Source: Actinomycetes bacterium
GTDB lineage: Bacteria > Actinomycetota > Acidimicrobiia > Acidimicrobiales > RAAP-2
Direction of reading: 5' to 3'
Length of the DNA stretch: 8,598 nucleotides
Assembly (NCBI GenBank): GCA_021802025.1
Contig: JAKABC010000070.1
Location: forward strand, 1 to 8,598
In this document: one piece after another, positions 1-6,694 of the stretch
How positions within the stretch are numbered: the stretch's first letter is position 1
Layout of the letters: the number at the start of each line of letters is the position of its first letter
The notes under the pieces: model-generated
Seen by the model: only the letters and a program-made list of their open reading frames with translations
Told to the model about the DNA's origin: nothing
Databases searched by the model: none
Program-made: the position numbers and the translations under genes

Positions 1-260
1 TGTCCGGGCGCGGCCACGAGGGCGACCAGCCCGACCACGAGCCCGGCGAGCCAGGCGCTCGCGCCCGGTCCGACCGGGCGGCCCTGGCGCAGGCGCGCGG
101 CGTTGCGTCCGACCTGGACGACGAAGCCGATCCACAGCCCGGCGAGGACCGCCAGCGCCACCCGGACGAGGACGGGGTGGGCGGAGACGGGCGCGCGCCA
201 GCGCGCCACGACGACGTAGGGCAAGAGCACCACGTAGAGCGTGAGTGCGCCGCGGGGCAC
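1..260 (-). CDS. Polytopic membrane protein, C-terminus outside window (partial)
   Basis: This reading frame enters on the minus strand and leaves the window at position 1. No stop is seen and the G/C third-position bias is strong. Visible residues form at least three hydrophobic stretches: roughly LTLYVVLLPYVVVARW near the start, VRVALAVLAGLWIGFVVQVG in the middle, and AWLAGLVVGLVALVAAPG at the edge, separated by short Arg-rich loops. This is typical of an integral inner-membrane protein. I chose the GTG at 258-260, 17 bases after the stop of the preceding gene. A GTG at 300-302 in the same frame would give 14 more residues and a 25-bp overlap; neither start has a convincing Shine-Dalgarno. 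It is the third gene of an apparent operon with the sigma-like and Ser/Thr-rich genes. I do not recognise the family and assign no function. Confidence 0.6.
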   Translation of the reverse strand, partial: MPRGALTLYVVLLPYVVVARWRAPVSAHPVLVRVALAVLAGLWIGFVVQVGRNAARLRQGRPVGPGASAWLAGLVVGLVALVAAPG

Positions 261-277
261 CCACGCGGCCGCCCGGC

Positions 278-877
278 TCAGCCCTCGGGCGTCAGCTGCC
301 ACGTCACCGTCTGGTCCGTCGGATCGACGAGGTCCAGTTGGCAGGCGGTAGAGCCCACCACGAAGCTCGCCGCGACCGTCGTCGTCTGCGCGCCGCAGGC
401 CAGGGTCGCCGAGAGGGGCGCGCTCGAGGCGAGGGCCCAGGTGCGCGGCCCGGCCAGCGGGACGACGGCGCTGGACAGCCCCCTGCCGAGCTGCCCGCTG
501 ACGGGCCCGTTCGTCGCGGAGGCGACGGGAGAGGCGCTGGCGCTCGAGGCGATCGAGTTCGACGAGGCGGCGGTACTCGTGACGGGGTCCGGACTGGTCG
601 GCGCCGGGGTGGCCGTCGGCGAGGTCGAGGTTGGCGTGGTCGAGGTCGTCGTGCTCGTCGGGTCCGGGGTCGCTCGACGTCGTGCCACTCGTCGCGGGCG
701 CGACGGGGGCGTGGTCGTCGTCGAGGTCACCGTCGAGGCCACCCGGTCGGGGCCGGACGTCGCGGGGGTGCCCGCCCGACTCGTCGACCCAAGGGTCAGC
801 ACCAGGACGATCAGCAACAGGGGGCTCGACCACAGGACCCACGTCGAAGCGGCGGGCAGTCGGCGACGTCGGGTCAT
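278..877 (-). CDS. Signal-anchored Ser/Thr/Pro-rich secreted protein, unknown function
   Basis: A 199-residue protein with three parts. First comes a positively charged N-terminus (MTRRRR) followed by a single hydrophobic segment at about residues 13-30 (a signal peptide or an uncleaved membrane anchor). Next is a long low-complexity linker at about 40-125 dominated by Thr, Ser, Pro and Ala. Last is a compact C-terminal region at about 128-199 with two cysteines (C161, C179) that could form a disulfide in a small extracytoplasmic domain. The linker has an Arg-rich interruption near residues 60-69. The start is the ATG at 875-877, because it gives a standard signal sequence with a weak GGGGA upstream; an ATG at 902-904 and a GTG at 905-907 add 9 or 10 residues. 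It lies 58 bases after the sigma-like gene and 17 before the membrane-protein gene. The linker resembles cell-wall-spanning stalks; a role as a sensor or regulator of the sigma-like protein is speculative. Confidence 0.65.
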   Translation of the reverse strand: MTRRRRLPAASTWVLWSSPLLLIVLVLTLGSTSRAGTPATSGPDRVASTVTSTTTTPPSRPRRVARRRATPDPTSTTTSTTPTSTSPTATPAPTSPDPVTSTAASSNSIASSASASPVASATNGPVSGQLGRGLSSAVVPLAGPRTWALASSAPLSATLACGAQTTTVAASFVVGSTACQLDLVDPTDQTVTWQLTPEG

Positions 878-935
878 ACGGTCCCCGCAGGGTACGTGGC
901 TCATCACTCATTCCACTGGGTTCTCTCACAACGGC

Positions 936-1631
936 TCATAGGAGGTGGTGCTGGGCGAAGTGGCGCAGCTCGCCCTGGAGGGTCACGGGGTGGGAGTGGT
1001 CGGCCGCCGCGAGCTCGCGCAGGCTGCGCCCCTCGAAGACCCGGGCGTAGGTCAGGCGGGCGAGTCGGGCGTGGGGGCCCGACGCGAGGTCGCTGAGTCT
1101 CGCGAGGAGGGGGGACGCCTCGGCCGCCGGAGTTTCGAGGTCGAGGTGGCCCACCGCGCGGGCCGCCTTCTCCTTGAGCAGCCACCGGCGCAGACGGCCC
1201 CGCAGCGCCGAGAGCAGGTCCGGGGCGGCGTAGGGGCGGGACTGGCCGGCCCAGTCGAGGACGAGCTCGCCCAAGAGCGAGACCGCGGTCGCCACCGTCT
1301 CGGAGGGCTCGTCGACGATCCCCTCGCCGAAGCGCAGCTGGCGACAGACCGCGACGACCCCCGGCAGGAGCGTCTGGATGAGCGCGCGCTGGATCGCGCG
1401 GTCCCGGGCCCCCTCGAGCAGCGCCCGCACCAGGGCGGCGCGCTCGAGGACCGTGCGTGCGCCCCGCGACTCGCACAGGGCGACCACGTCGTAGAGGTCG
1501 GCGCAGCCCTCGAGAAGGAGCTCGGGGTGCTCGTCGGCGAGGCGCCGGCAGGCCGCCCGGGCGGCGGGGTCACGCCCGGTGTGTCGCCACTCGGCGCGCA
1601 TCTCGGTCAACAGGTCGTGGTGGTAGTTCAT
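936..1631 (-). CDS. Divergent sigma-70-like / HTH regulatory protein, putative
   Basis: A 231-residue cytosolic protein, predominantly helical and rich in Ala, Leu and Arg. Residues about 78-157 are a helical block ending in ALRGRLRRWLLKEK, which resembles the layout of sigma region 2 (hydrophobic helices and then a basic helix). Residues about 187-228 (LARLTYARVFEGRSLRELAA and on) resemble the helix-turn-helix of sigma region 4, though the recognition-helix equivalent (DHSHPVTLQGELRHF) is unusual. The similarity is by pattern only and the sequence is too diverged to name a group. The start is the ATG at 1629-1631, giving MNYHHDLL; a further in-frame extension to 1742 would be Arg/Gly-rich and untypical. 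It is the first gene of a minus-strand operon with a secreted and a membrane protein, the context expected of an extracytoplasmic-function type regulator. A non-sigma helical protein is the main alternative. Confidence 0.6.
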   Translation of the reverse strand: MNYHHDLLTEMRAEWRHTGRDPAARAACRRLADEHPELLLEGCADLYDVVALCESRGARTVLERAALVRALLEGARDRAIQRALIQTLLPGVVAVCRQLRFGEGIVDEPSETVATAVSLLGELVLDWAGQSRPYAAPDLLSALRGRLRRWLLKEKAARAVGHLDLETPAAEASPLLARLSDLASGPHARLARLTYARVFEGRSLRELAAADHSHPVTLQGELRHFAQHHLL

Positions 1632-1636
1632 GGCCC

Positions 1637-1653
1637 CACCCCACTCGGGGGTG
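1637..1653 (-). repeat. GC-rich inverted repeat just upstream of the sigma-like gene start
   Basis: On the minus strand CACCCC, five bases, GGGGTG forms a perfect 6-bp stem ending five bases before the ATG at 1631. It would sit in the 5' leader if transcription starts upstream, and overlaps the only G-rich stretch that could serve as a ribosome-binding site. It could be a leader hairpin limiting initiation or a protein-binding palindrome, or it could arise by chance in GC-rich DNA. Confidence 0.3.
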
Positions 1654-1753
1654 CGCAGTGCGGGGCGACCCCGACGGCTCCCTCGCGCGCGCCCACTTTC
1701 ACGCCGATAAGGGTGACCACGCCCGTTCACAGCGCGACGCACAGCGCTCGTCG

Positions 1754-1768
1754 TAGGCTGCGCTCGTG
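1754..1768 (+). promoter_or_regulatory. Leaderless -10 promoter for the 1766 gene
   Basis: TAGGCT at 1754-1759 fits the actinobacterial -10 pattern TANNNT. Exactly six bases separate it from the GTG at 1766, so transcription would start at the first base of the start codon. There is no Shine-Dalgarno before this GTG, which agrees with a leaderless message. No clear -35 hexamer is seen. Confidence 0.6.
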
Positions 1769-2125
1769 GACATCGAGGCCTTCTACGAGCAGAACGAGGC
1801 GCGGCGCGAGAGTGCCGAGCTCGAGTACGGCGACGAGTGGACCGACGCCACCGGCAACCGCTACGAGTTGGCGTGGGTCGAGGACACCGGCGAGCTCTAC
1901 CTCATGGTCGAGCCCGACGCCGTGGTGACCGAGGGCATGTTCGGCGACTTCCTCGTCTCGGACGAGCCGGTGGGCGAGCTCCAGGTCGTCGTGGTGGCGA
2001 CGATCCGCTCCGAGAGCGACCTCGAGGACCGCCTGGCCGGCTGGGAGGACGAGATGGGTCGGGCGAACTCCCTGCGCTGGCTCTGGGAGCGGCTGCGCGA
2101 CGACGGGGTCGACGACGACCTCTAG
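1766..2125 (+). CDS. Small acidic hypothetical protein
   Basis: A 119-residue, strongly acidic protein starting MDIEAFYEQNEARRESAELE and ending DDGVDDDL, with no signal peptide, membrane segment or cysteine. The middle (about residues 24-77) alternates hydrophobic and charged residues in a way that suggests beta strands: YELAWVEDTGELYLMVEP, then LQVVVVATI. A C-terminal amphipathic helix follows, with LAGWEDEMGRANSLRWLWERLRD. This could be a small alpha+beta fold, but I do not recognise the family and assign no function. The GTG start is supported by the six-base spacing from a TAGGCT -10 box (leaderless). It is divergent from the sigma-like gene, with 134 bp between the two starts, and is followed by GC-rich hairpins before the next gene, so it is probably transcribed alone. 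Confidence 0.75.
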   Translation: MDIEAFYEQNEARRESAELEYGDEWTDATGNRYELAWVEDTGELYLMVEPDAVVTEGMFGDFLVSDEPVGELQVVVVATIRSESDLEDRLAGWEDEMGRANSLRWLWERLRDDGVDDDL

Positions 2126-2138
2126 CGCTACGGGTCAG

Positions 2139-2174
2139 GCCCCGAGCCCCGGGGCGAACCAGTCGCGCGGCGAC
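2139..2174 (+). terminator. Tandem GC-rich hairpins after the 1766 gene, possible terminator
   Basis: Two perfect stems stand close together: GCCCCG-AGCCC-CGGGGC at 2139-2155 and GTCGC-GCG-GCGAC at 2162-2174. They lie 13 bases after the stop at 2123-2125. There is no following T-tract, but high-GC actinobacterial terminators often lack one. They lie just before the promoter of the next gene, which fits a boundary between transcription units. Confidence 0.4.
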
Positions 2175-2186
2175 CGGGCGACGCCC

Positions 2187-2209
2187 TACCATGGGCCCGA
2201 GGAAAGAGG
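2187..2209 (+). promoter_or_regulatory. -10 box and Shine-Dalgarno of the secreted GH25-like gene
   Basis: TACCAT at 2187-2192 fits the TANNNT -10 pattern. It is followed by a short leader containing AGAGG at 2205-2209, six bases before the ATG at 2216. This site decides the start: a GTG at 2213 is too close to the AGAGG. The layout contrasts with the leaderless genes nearby. Confidence 0.45.
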
Positions 2210-2215
2210 TGGGTG

Positions 2216-3172
2216 ATGGGCCGTCGCGTTCTGAGACTCGCGCGCTGGCGCGCGCTCGCGCTCGGCGCGCTCGTCGGGTCCGTCCTCACCCTGGGCGCCG
2301 TGCCCGCCTCGGCGGTCCAGCCCTTAGGCCACGGGAGCCACGGCGGGGGCAGTACCAGCGGGTCCACCACCGGTAACGACGTGTCGTACCCCCAGTGCGG
2401 GGGGAGCCTGCCCACGGGCCAGGCCTTCGGCATCGTGGGCGTGACGGGGGGGCTCGCCAACGACCTGAACCCCTGCCTCGGGCCTACGACCTCGTACCCG
2501 AGCTACACCGAGAGCGAGCTCTACTGGGCCGTCGCCACCTCCATCGGGGGGACGAACCAACCCCCGGCGTCGCTCTACGTGAACACCGCCGACCCCGGCA
2601 ACACCTACAACGGCACGGTGATCGCCGACTGGCCGACGTCGGGCTCAACTCCGGACGGGACTTGCTCCACGACCACGGTGACCCTGTCCACTGGGACCTA
2701 TAACGTCGGGCAGAACTCGGACGCGTGCGCCTGGCAGTACGGTTACAACAAGGCGACCCAGGACGCCTCGTGGCTCGTGGCCGCCGCAAGCGCGATAAAC
2801 GGACTGGAGAATTCGACGCCGGTGCCGAGCACCGCGAGCGGCTATCCGTGGTGGCTCGACGTCGAGACGGGTAACACCTGGCAGTCCGACACGACGATGA
2901 ACGTGGCCGACCTCCAGGGCATGATCGCCGGTCTCGAGGCCGCGGGGGCCACGATGGTCGGGGTCTACTCGACGAGCGCCCAGTGGGACTCGATCACGGG
3001 GGGCACGACGAGCGCCTCGGGGTCGCTCTGGGAAGTCCCGGAGTGGGTGGCCGGCGCGCGCACGGCCTCGGGGGCCCAGGCCAACTGCACCCAGACCTCG
3101 TTCACCGGAGGTGCGGTGACCCTCGCGCAGTGGAGTGGGCGGCCCTTCGACGGCGACGTCGCCTGCCCCTAA
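2216..3172 (+). CDS. Secreted GH25-like (lysozyme-fold) protein
   Basis: A 318-residue exported protein. Residues 1-33 are a classic signal peptide: a basic N-terminus, a hydrophobic core (LALGALVGSVLTLGAVP), and an A-S-A cleavage site before VQPLG. A Gly/Ser/Thr linker follows (about 38-53). The mature domain starts at GNDVSYPQCGG (residues 53-63), matching the first-strand GxDVSxxQ signature of the GH25 muramidase/TIM-barrel family. WWLDVE at 212-217 matches the family's catalytic D-x-E strand (D215, E217). GVYSTSAQW (249-257) and LAQWSG (303-308) match later strands. Six cysteines (61, 87, 150, 171, 291, 317) could form three disulfides. It likely acts at the cell wall, but murein hydrolysis is inferred from fold motifs; many actinobacterial relatives have no shown activity. 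It is convergent with the lipoprotein gene. Confidence 0.82.
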   Translation: MGRRVLRLARWRALALGALVGSVLTLGAVPASAVQPLGHGSHGGGSTSGSTTGNDVSYPQCGGSLPTGQAFGIVGVTGGLANDLNPCLGPTTSYPSYTESELYWAVATSIGGTNQPPASLYVNTADPGNTYNGTVIADWPTSGSTPDGTCSTTTVTLSTGTYNVGQNSDACAWQYGYNKATQDASWLVAAASAINGLENSTPVPSTASGYPWWLDVETGNTWQSDTTMNVADLQGMIAGLEAAGATMVGVYSTSAQWDSITGGTTSASGSLWEVPEWVAGARTASGAQANCTQTSFTGGAVTLAQWSGRPFDGDVACP

Positions 3173-3173
3173 T

Positions 3174-3208
3174 CGATTGGGTGGGGTGCGGTCGCTTGCG
3201 CCCAGTCG
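3174..3208. terminator. Hairpin between convergent genes, possible bidirectional terminator
   Basis: CGATTGGG at 3174-3181 pairs with CCCAGTCG at 3201-3208 (eight pairs, one G-T wobble) around a 19-base loop. It fills the 40-bp gap between the convergent stops at 3172 and 3213. No T-tract follows on either side. Next to it, CCTCTAGAGG at 3210-3219 is a perfect 10-bp palindrome that contains the TAG stop of the lipoprotein gene. Confidence 0.4.
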
Positions 3209-3212
3209 GCCT

Positions 3213-3587
3213 CTAGAGGTAGGGCGTCGAGGAGTCGGCGATCGCGCACATGCGCGTGAGCGTGGCCACGAGGTTCGCGAGCGGCACCCGCTCGGCCTCG
3301 TTGATCGTGGTCATGAGGGGGTTCCAGCTGCCGTCGGCGGAGGTGGCCTGCGCGGCGGCCGGGGTGCCCTTCAACAGCACGGCGACGGCCCACGACGCCA
3401 GGTAGGCGCGCCGCGCTTTGGGTAGGCCGGGCGCGCGCGAGCGGGCCTCCAGGGCCAGCGCCCGGTGGACGTAGACGCAGCTCGCGCGCGCGTCGGCCAC
3501 CGCCCCGCCGGTGCCGCAGGCCGACAGGCCGAGGGCGGCGGTGAGGAGGGTGACGGCGAGGAGGGCGGCGCGGCCTAGGCGAGCCAC
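3213..3587 (-). CDS. Small putative lipoprotein, unknown function
   Basis: A 124-residue protein with a type II signal peptide: MARLGR, a hydrophobic core AALLAVTLLTAALG, and the lipobox L-S-A-C with the lipidated cysteine at residue 24. It should be anchored to the outer face of the cytoplasmic membrane. The mature part of about 100 residues is helical and contains two more cysteines (C37 and C114), possibly a disulfide linking the ends of a helical bundle. I do not recognise a family. The GTG at 3585-3587 is chosen because it puts the lipobox at the usual distance and gives a 13-bp overlap with the upstream stop, suggesting translational coupling. A longer in-frame start at 3647 would overlap the upstream gene by 73 bp and delay the hydrophobic segment. 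It forms a two-gene operon with the 185-residue protein. Confidence 0.7.
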   Translation of the reverse strand: MARLGRAALLAVTLLTAALGLSACGTGGAVADARASCVYVHRALALEARSRAPGLPKARRAYLASWAVAVLLKGTPAAAQATSADGSWNPLMTTINEAERVPLANLVATLTRMCAIADSSTPYL

Positions 3588-4132
3588 GAGTCCGCGGACT
3601 GGAGCAGGAAGTCGCTCACGCTGCGTCCGCGCTCGAAGATGTCGCACAGGGGGTCCTCACCCTTGGCGACCTGGCTCAGCGAGATAGCCCGCCGGGCCAC
3701 GATCGAGATGCGTCGCTCCGAGCCCTCGGTGGGCGACTCGAAGGAATCGGTGGCCGTCACCTCGAGGGGCATCTCCATACCGCCGATCGGCGCCAGGTCG
3801 ATCGCGAGGCGCAAAAGGTCCGGGCCGTGGGGCATCGGCGGGAGGCTCCAGGTGAGCACCAGCGGGAAGTGGTACTCGTCGGGCGGGTCGACGTCGTCGG
3901 GCAGGCCCATCACGGCGTCTTCGAAGGCGAGCAGGGTGCGCGGGTCGACGTCGAGCTCGATGTGCAGGTCGACCGGTCCGCCGCAGCCGTCTTCGGGGTG
4001 CAGGTCGACCTCCCAGGCCTGGCGCAGGGAGTAAGTCTCGACGAAGTGGCGCTCGTCGTGGACGTGGAAGCCGTGGGTGACCGCGTGGTCCTTGAGGTCG
4101 GCGACGAAACCGGCGACGTCGATGGCGGCCAT
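3575..4132 (-). CDS. Conserved-looking hypothetical protein, 185 residues
   Basis: A cytosolic protein starting MAAIDVAGFVADLKDHAVTH, acidic and rich in Asp, Pro and His, with no signal peptide or membrane span. It shows alternating strand-like stretches (PVDLHIELDVDPRTLLAFED; YHFPLVLTWSLPPMP; LLRLAIDLAPIGG; MPLEVTATDSF; RRISIVARR) and a C-terminal helix. This suggests a beta-rich alpha+beta domain with several His/Asp pairs, but no catalytic motif that I can name. The start is the ATG at 4130-4132, seven bases after a TAACCT -10 box (near-leaderless). Upstream in-frame sequence to 4282 runs back over the divergent phosphatase gene and is rejected. It overlaps the lipoprotein gene by 13 bp, so the two products may act together at the membrane, an inference from coupling only. 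Confidence 0.72.
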   Translation of the reverse strand: MAAIDVAGFVADLKDHAVTHGFHVHDERHFVETYSLRQAWEVDLHPEDGCGGPVDLHIELDVDPRTLLAFEDAVMGLPDDVDPPDEYHFPLVLTWSLPPMPHGPDLLRLAIDLAPIGGMEMPLEVTATDSFESPTEGSERRISIVARRAISLSQVAKGEDPLCDIFERGRSVSDFLLQSADSWLA

Positions 4133-4171
4133 CGACCTCAGGTTAGTCGCCGACTGGAATAGCGTTGGCCC
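4133..4171. promoter_or_regulatory. Compact divergent promoter with two opposed -10 boxes
   Basis: Only 39 bp separate the ATG of the minus-strand gene (4132) from the GTG of the phosphatase (4172). The plus strand has TAGCGT at 4160-4165, exactly six bases before GTG. The minus strand has TAACCT (read from 4145 to 4140), seven bases before ATG. Both fit TANNNT leaderless promoters, so any -35 contacts must lie inside the opposite gene's coding start. Confidence 0.55.
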
Positions 4172-4903
4172 GTGCGCGACACGCTGCTTGACACCCTGCG
4201 CACGTGTGCGCGTGAGATCGGTGAGGTCGTGCGCCCGGGGGAGCGGGCCGGCTACTCGGGACGGCGAGAGTCCCAGTACCACCTCGACCTCGCGGCCGAC
4301 GAGGTCGCGGTACGGGTCCTCACCGGTGCGGGCCTGCGCGTGGTGAGCGAGGAGTCCGGGGTCACGGGCGACGGCGACTACACGGTTGTCGTCGACCCGA
4401 TCGACGGCTCGACCAACTGCGACCGCGGCGTCCCCTTCTACGCGACGAGCCTGGCCGTGGTGGGTGCCGGTGAGCTCGTCGCGGGCCTCGTCCTAAACCA
4501 GGCCACGGGCACCGTCTACGAGGCGGAGCGGGGCCAGGGCGCCACCCGTGACGGCGCGCCGATCGCCCCGAGCGCGGTCGACACGCTCGGGCGCGCCATC
4601 GTCGCCTTCTCCGGCCTGCCCGGACGCCACCTCGGGTGGGCCCAGTACCGCGCGCTCGGCGCCGCGGCGCTCGAGATTTGCCTCGTGGCTGACGGGTCGC
4701 TCGACCTGTTCAGCGTCGCGCGCCACTCGACGCTGCATCCCTGGGACTACCTCGCGGGGCTGCTCGTCGCGCGCGAGGCCGGTGCCGTCGTCGACGAGTG
4801 GGACGCCCGCGAGTTGGTGACGACCGAGCCCGTCGACCGCAGGCTCCTGGTGGCCGCCACCGCCGCCCTGCGGGACGAGTGCCGCGCCCTGGGTGCTCCC
4901 TGA
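4172..4903 (+). CDS. Inositol monophosphatase family phosphatase
   Basis: A 243-residue cytosolic enzyme of the IMPase/FBPase/CysQ superfamily (Mg2+-dependent phosphomonoesterases). Motifs occur in the expected order: DLAADE at 39-44 (usual K-x-D-x-x-x-D/E region), VVSEESG at 57-63 with metal-ligand Glu, VVDPIDGSTN at 73-82 with metal ligands D75 and D78, a hydrophobic GELVAGLVLNQATGTVYEAE strand region, and the C-terminal WDYLAGLLVAREAGAVV signature with W191 and D192. The length is close to the usual ~260. The substrate cannot be read from sequence; inositol-1-phosphate, histidinol phosphate (HisN-type) and PAP (CysQ-type) are all possible. The GTG start is supported by TAGCGT six bases upstream (leaderless). 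It is followed after 34 bp by the glycosyltransferase gene, so co-transcription and a role in inositol-containing glycolipid or envelope glycan synthesis are plausible. Confidence 0.9.
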   Translation: MRDTLLDTLRTCAREIGEVVRPGERAGYSGRRESQYHLDLAADEVAVRVLTGAGLRVVSEESGVTGDGDYTVVVDPIDGSTNCDRGVPFYATSLAVVGAGELVAGLVLNQATGTVYEAERGQGATRDGAPIAPSAVDTLGRAIVAFSGLPGRHLGWAQYRALGAAALEICLVADGSLDLFSVARHSTLHPWDYLAGLLVAREAGAVVDEWDARELVTTEPVDRRLLVAATAALRDECRALGAP

Positions 4904-4937
4904 GACGACCGCGGTGGAGAACCGGTCCTAAGTTGAC

Positions 4938-6665
4938 GTGATCCTCGACCCGCCCGTCGCCCCCGTCGCCGGACCCGCCGATCCCGTCGGTGAGGACGAG
5001 CGTTCTCCGACCGCGACCCGACTGGCCTGGACGGTGGTGGGTTTCGCCCTCCTCTCGACCGGGGTGAACAACTGGGGAGCGTGGTCGACCTGGCCGGGCT
5101 TCGCGGTGGTGAGCCCGTGCCTGACCCTGGCCGGGGTTGTGGTGATGGCGCTCGCCTGGACCGTGCCGGCGCGTCGCTGGACGACGTTCGAGTCGGTGGT
5201 CTTCGTCGCGTCGCTCGTGGCGGTGGTCGCGGTCAACGCGCCGCTGCTCGCCGCGAGCGCGCACTTCTCGACCGACGCGGCGGCCTTCAATCAGCGCGCG
5301 GCCGTCCTCGCCCTGCACGGGGTCGACCCGTACCGGGTGGCCTTCCACGGCACCGGGGTCCAGCTCGACCCGGCGGCCGACTACTGGACCTACACGCTCA
5401 ACGGTGGTCACGTCGATCACCTGTCGTACCCGGCGGCCTCGTTCTTGTTCGTCGTGCCCTTCGTCGCCCTGGGCCTGACCCACCTCACGACCGACTGGGT
5501 CGACCTCGCCGCGTGGCTGGCGTCGGCGGTCGCGCTCTACCTGCTCTCCCCGCGCCGGGTGCGCTGGCTGGCCCCCCTGCTGGTGCTCGCGACCATGTTC
5601 ACCCCTCTGTTCACCTTCGGTGACACCGACGCCCTCTACGTGCCCTTTTTGATCCTGGCCGCCTGGCACCGGGAGCGCTTCGTTGACACGGCGGCGCCGC
5701 GAGCCCTGCGCTGGCTCGCCCCGCTAGCCCTGGGGGTGGCCTGCTCGATCAAGCAGACGCCGTGGTTCACGGTGCCGTTCTTCGCGCTGGGCGTGGGCTA
5801 CGCGGCCGCGGCCGCCGGACGTCGGGTCGGACCAGTCGTCACTCGCTACCTCGCGCTCGTCGCGGCGCCCTTCGCCGTGCTCAACCTGCCCTACGCGCTC
5901 TGGGATCCGCGGGCGTGGCTCCACGGCGTCCTCCTGCCGCTACGCGCGCCGCTCGTGCCCGACGGCCAGGGGCTCGTCTCGCTCGTCACCCACGGCGTCG
6001 TCCACGTCCTGCACCCCGGTGACCTCCAGCTCGTCGGGGCAGTACTCGTCGCACTGCTCGTCGTCGCCTACCTGCGGTGGCCCGACCGTCTGGAGCGGAC
6101 CTGGCTCTTCGTGCTGCCTCTCGTTCTCTTCGTGCCGAGCCGCTCGCTCTCGACTTACCTCGTGGACTTCACGCCGGCCGCCGTCGCCGGAGTCCTGAGC
6201 GGTGGGACTGCCCCCATCGGACCCCGGCTCAGCGCACGGGTGGCTCGCCCGGCGCTCGCCGCGGGTTCGCTCGCCGCCGTCGCGCTCGTGGTGGTGGCCT
6301 TCAGCGTGTCGCCGCTCGGGGTAAGAGTCGACCGGGTGGTCGCTACCGACCACGCGCAGTTCCTGGGTCCGGTGACCCTTACCCTCGCCAACTCAGGAGC
6401 AAGCTCCCTACACGTGCACGTCATCGCCGAGGTGGGTTCGGGCCATCCGGTTGGCTTCTGGCGCCCTCGCACCGGGCACGGGCTCGTCCCGGCCCACACC
6501 GTTGAGCGCGTCACCTTCGTCCCGCCACGGTTCCTCCTCGCCCCGCATCGAGGCGAGTCCTGGCTCATCGAGGTGATGAGCGCGTCACCTGCCCTCGTCG
6601 TGACGACACCGGCTTTAGCGTGGCGGCGCGGACCCAGAGTCGGGCGTGCACCCCAGGTGCGATAA
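4938..6665 (+). CDS. GT-C/GT87-like polytopic membrane glycosyltransferase, putative
   Basis: A 575-residue membrane protein with about ten hydrophobic segments between residues 29 and 456. The first large loop carries D113 (STDAAAFNQRAAVLALHGVD), followed by the G-x-D-P-Y element at 128-132. This is the layout of GT-C enzymes (GT87/DUF2029 and relatives), where an early loop Asp is catalytic and the substrate is a polyprenyl-phosphate sugar. SIKQTPWFTVPFF near 270-282 resembles the K-Q-x-P motif of GT87 proteins. A hydrophilic tail after residue 460 looks like an extracytoplasmic beta-rich domain (GPVTLTLANSGASSLHVHVI). It likely transfers a sugar, probably mannose, outside the membrane, but donor and acceptor are unknown. 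The GTG at 4938 is the first in-frame start after the phosphatase stop; it has no clear Shine-Dalgarno, although TAAGTT lies at 4929-4934. An internal GTG would cut off the 32-residue Pro/Asp-rich N-terminus. Confidence 0.8.
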   Translation: MILDPPVAPVAGPADPVGEDERSPTATRLAWTVVGFALLSTGVNNWGAWSTWPGFAVVSPCLTLAGVVVMALAWTVPARRWTTFESVVFVASLVAVVAVNAPLLAASAHFSTDAAAFNQRAAVLALHGVDPYRVAFHGTGVQLDPAADYWTYTLNGGHVDHLSYPAASFLFVVPFVALGLTHLTTDWVDLAAWLASAVALYLLSPRRVRWLAPLLVLATMFTPLFTFGDTDALYVPFLILAAWHRERFVDTAAPRALRWLAPLALGVACSIKQTPWFTVPFFALGVGYAAAAAGRRVGPVVTRYLALVAAPFAVLNLPYALWDPRAWLHGVLLPLRAPLVPDGQGLVSLVTHGVVHVLHPGDLQLVGAVLVALLVVAYLRWPDRLERTWLFVLPLVLFVPSRSLSTYLVDFTPAAVAGVLSGGTAPIGPRLSARVARPALAAGSLAAVALVVVAFSVSPLGVRVDRVVATDHAQFLGPVTLTLANSGASSLHVHVIAEVGSGHPVGFWRPRTGHGLVPAHTVERVTFVPPRFLLAPHRGESWLIEVMSASPALVVTTPALAWRRGPRVGRAPQVR

Positions 6666-6694
6666 CCTTCTCATTCGGCCGGCGCCCCAAGCGC

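Noticed and set aside
278..877. Possible tandem repeat array in the Ser/Thr-rich gene
   Set aside because: The Thr/Ser/Pro/Ala codons give a low-complexity look, but there is no fixed repeat unit or period.
904..1476. Minus-strand open frame overlapping the sigma-like gene in another frame
   Set aside because: Pro/Arg/Gly-rich translation typical of an out-of-frame read; the 936-1631 frame has natural helical composition.
945..1928. Plus-strand open frame of 327 codons across the sigma-like gene and into the 1766 gene
   Set aside because: Compositionally biased shadow of the minus-strand regulator, and it overlaps the well-supported gene at 1766 in another frame.
4710..5669. Long minus-strand open frame of 319 codons opposite the phosphatase and glycosyltransferase
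   Set aside because: Its translation is an Arg/Gly/His/Glu-rich low-complexity string with no fold signature. It is the antisense of two clearly coding genes and an expected by-product of high G+C.
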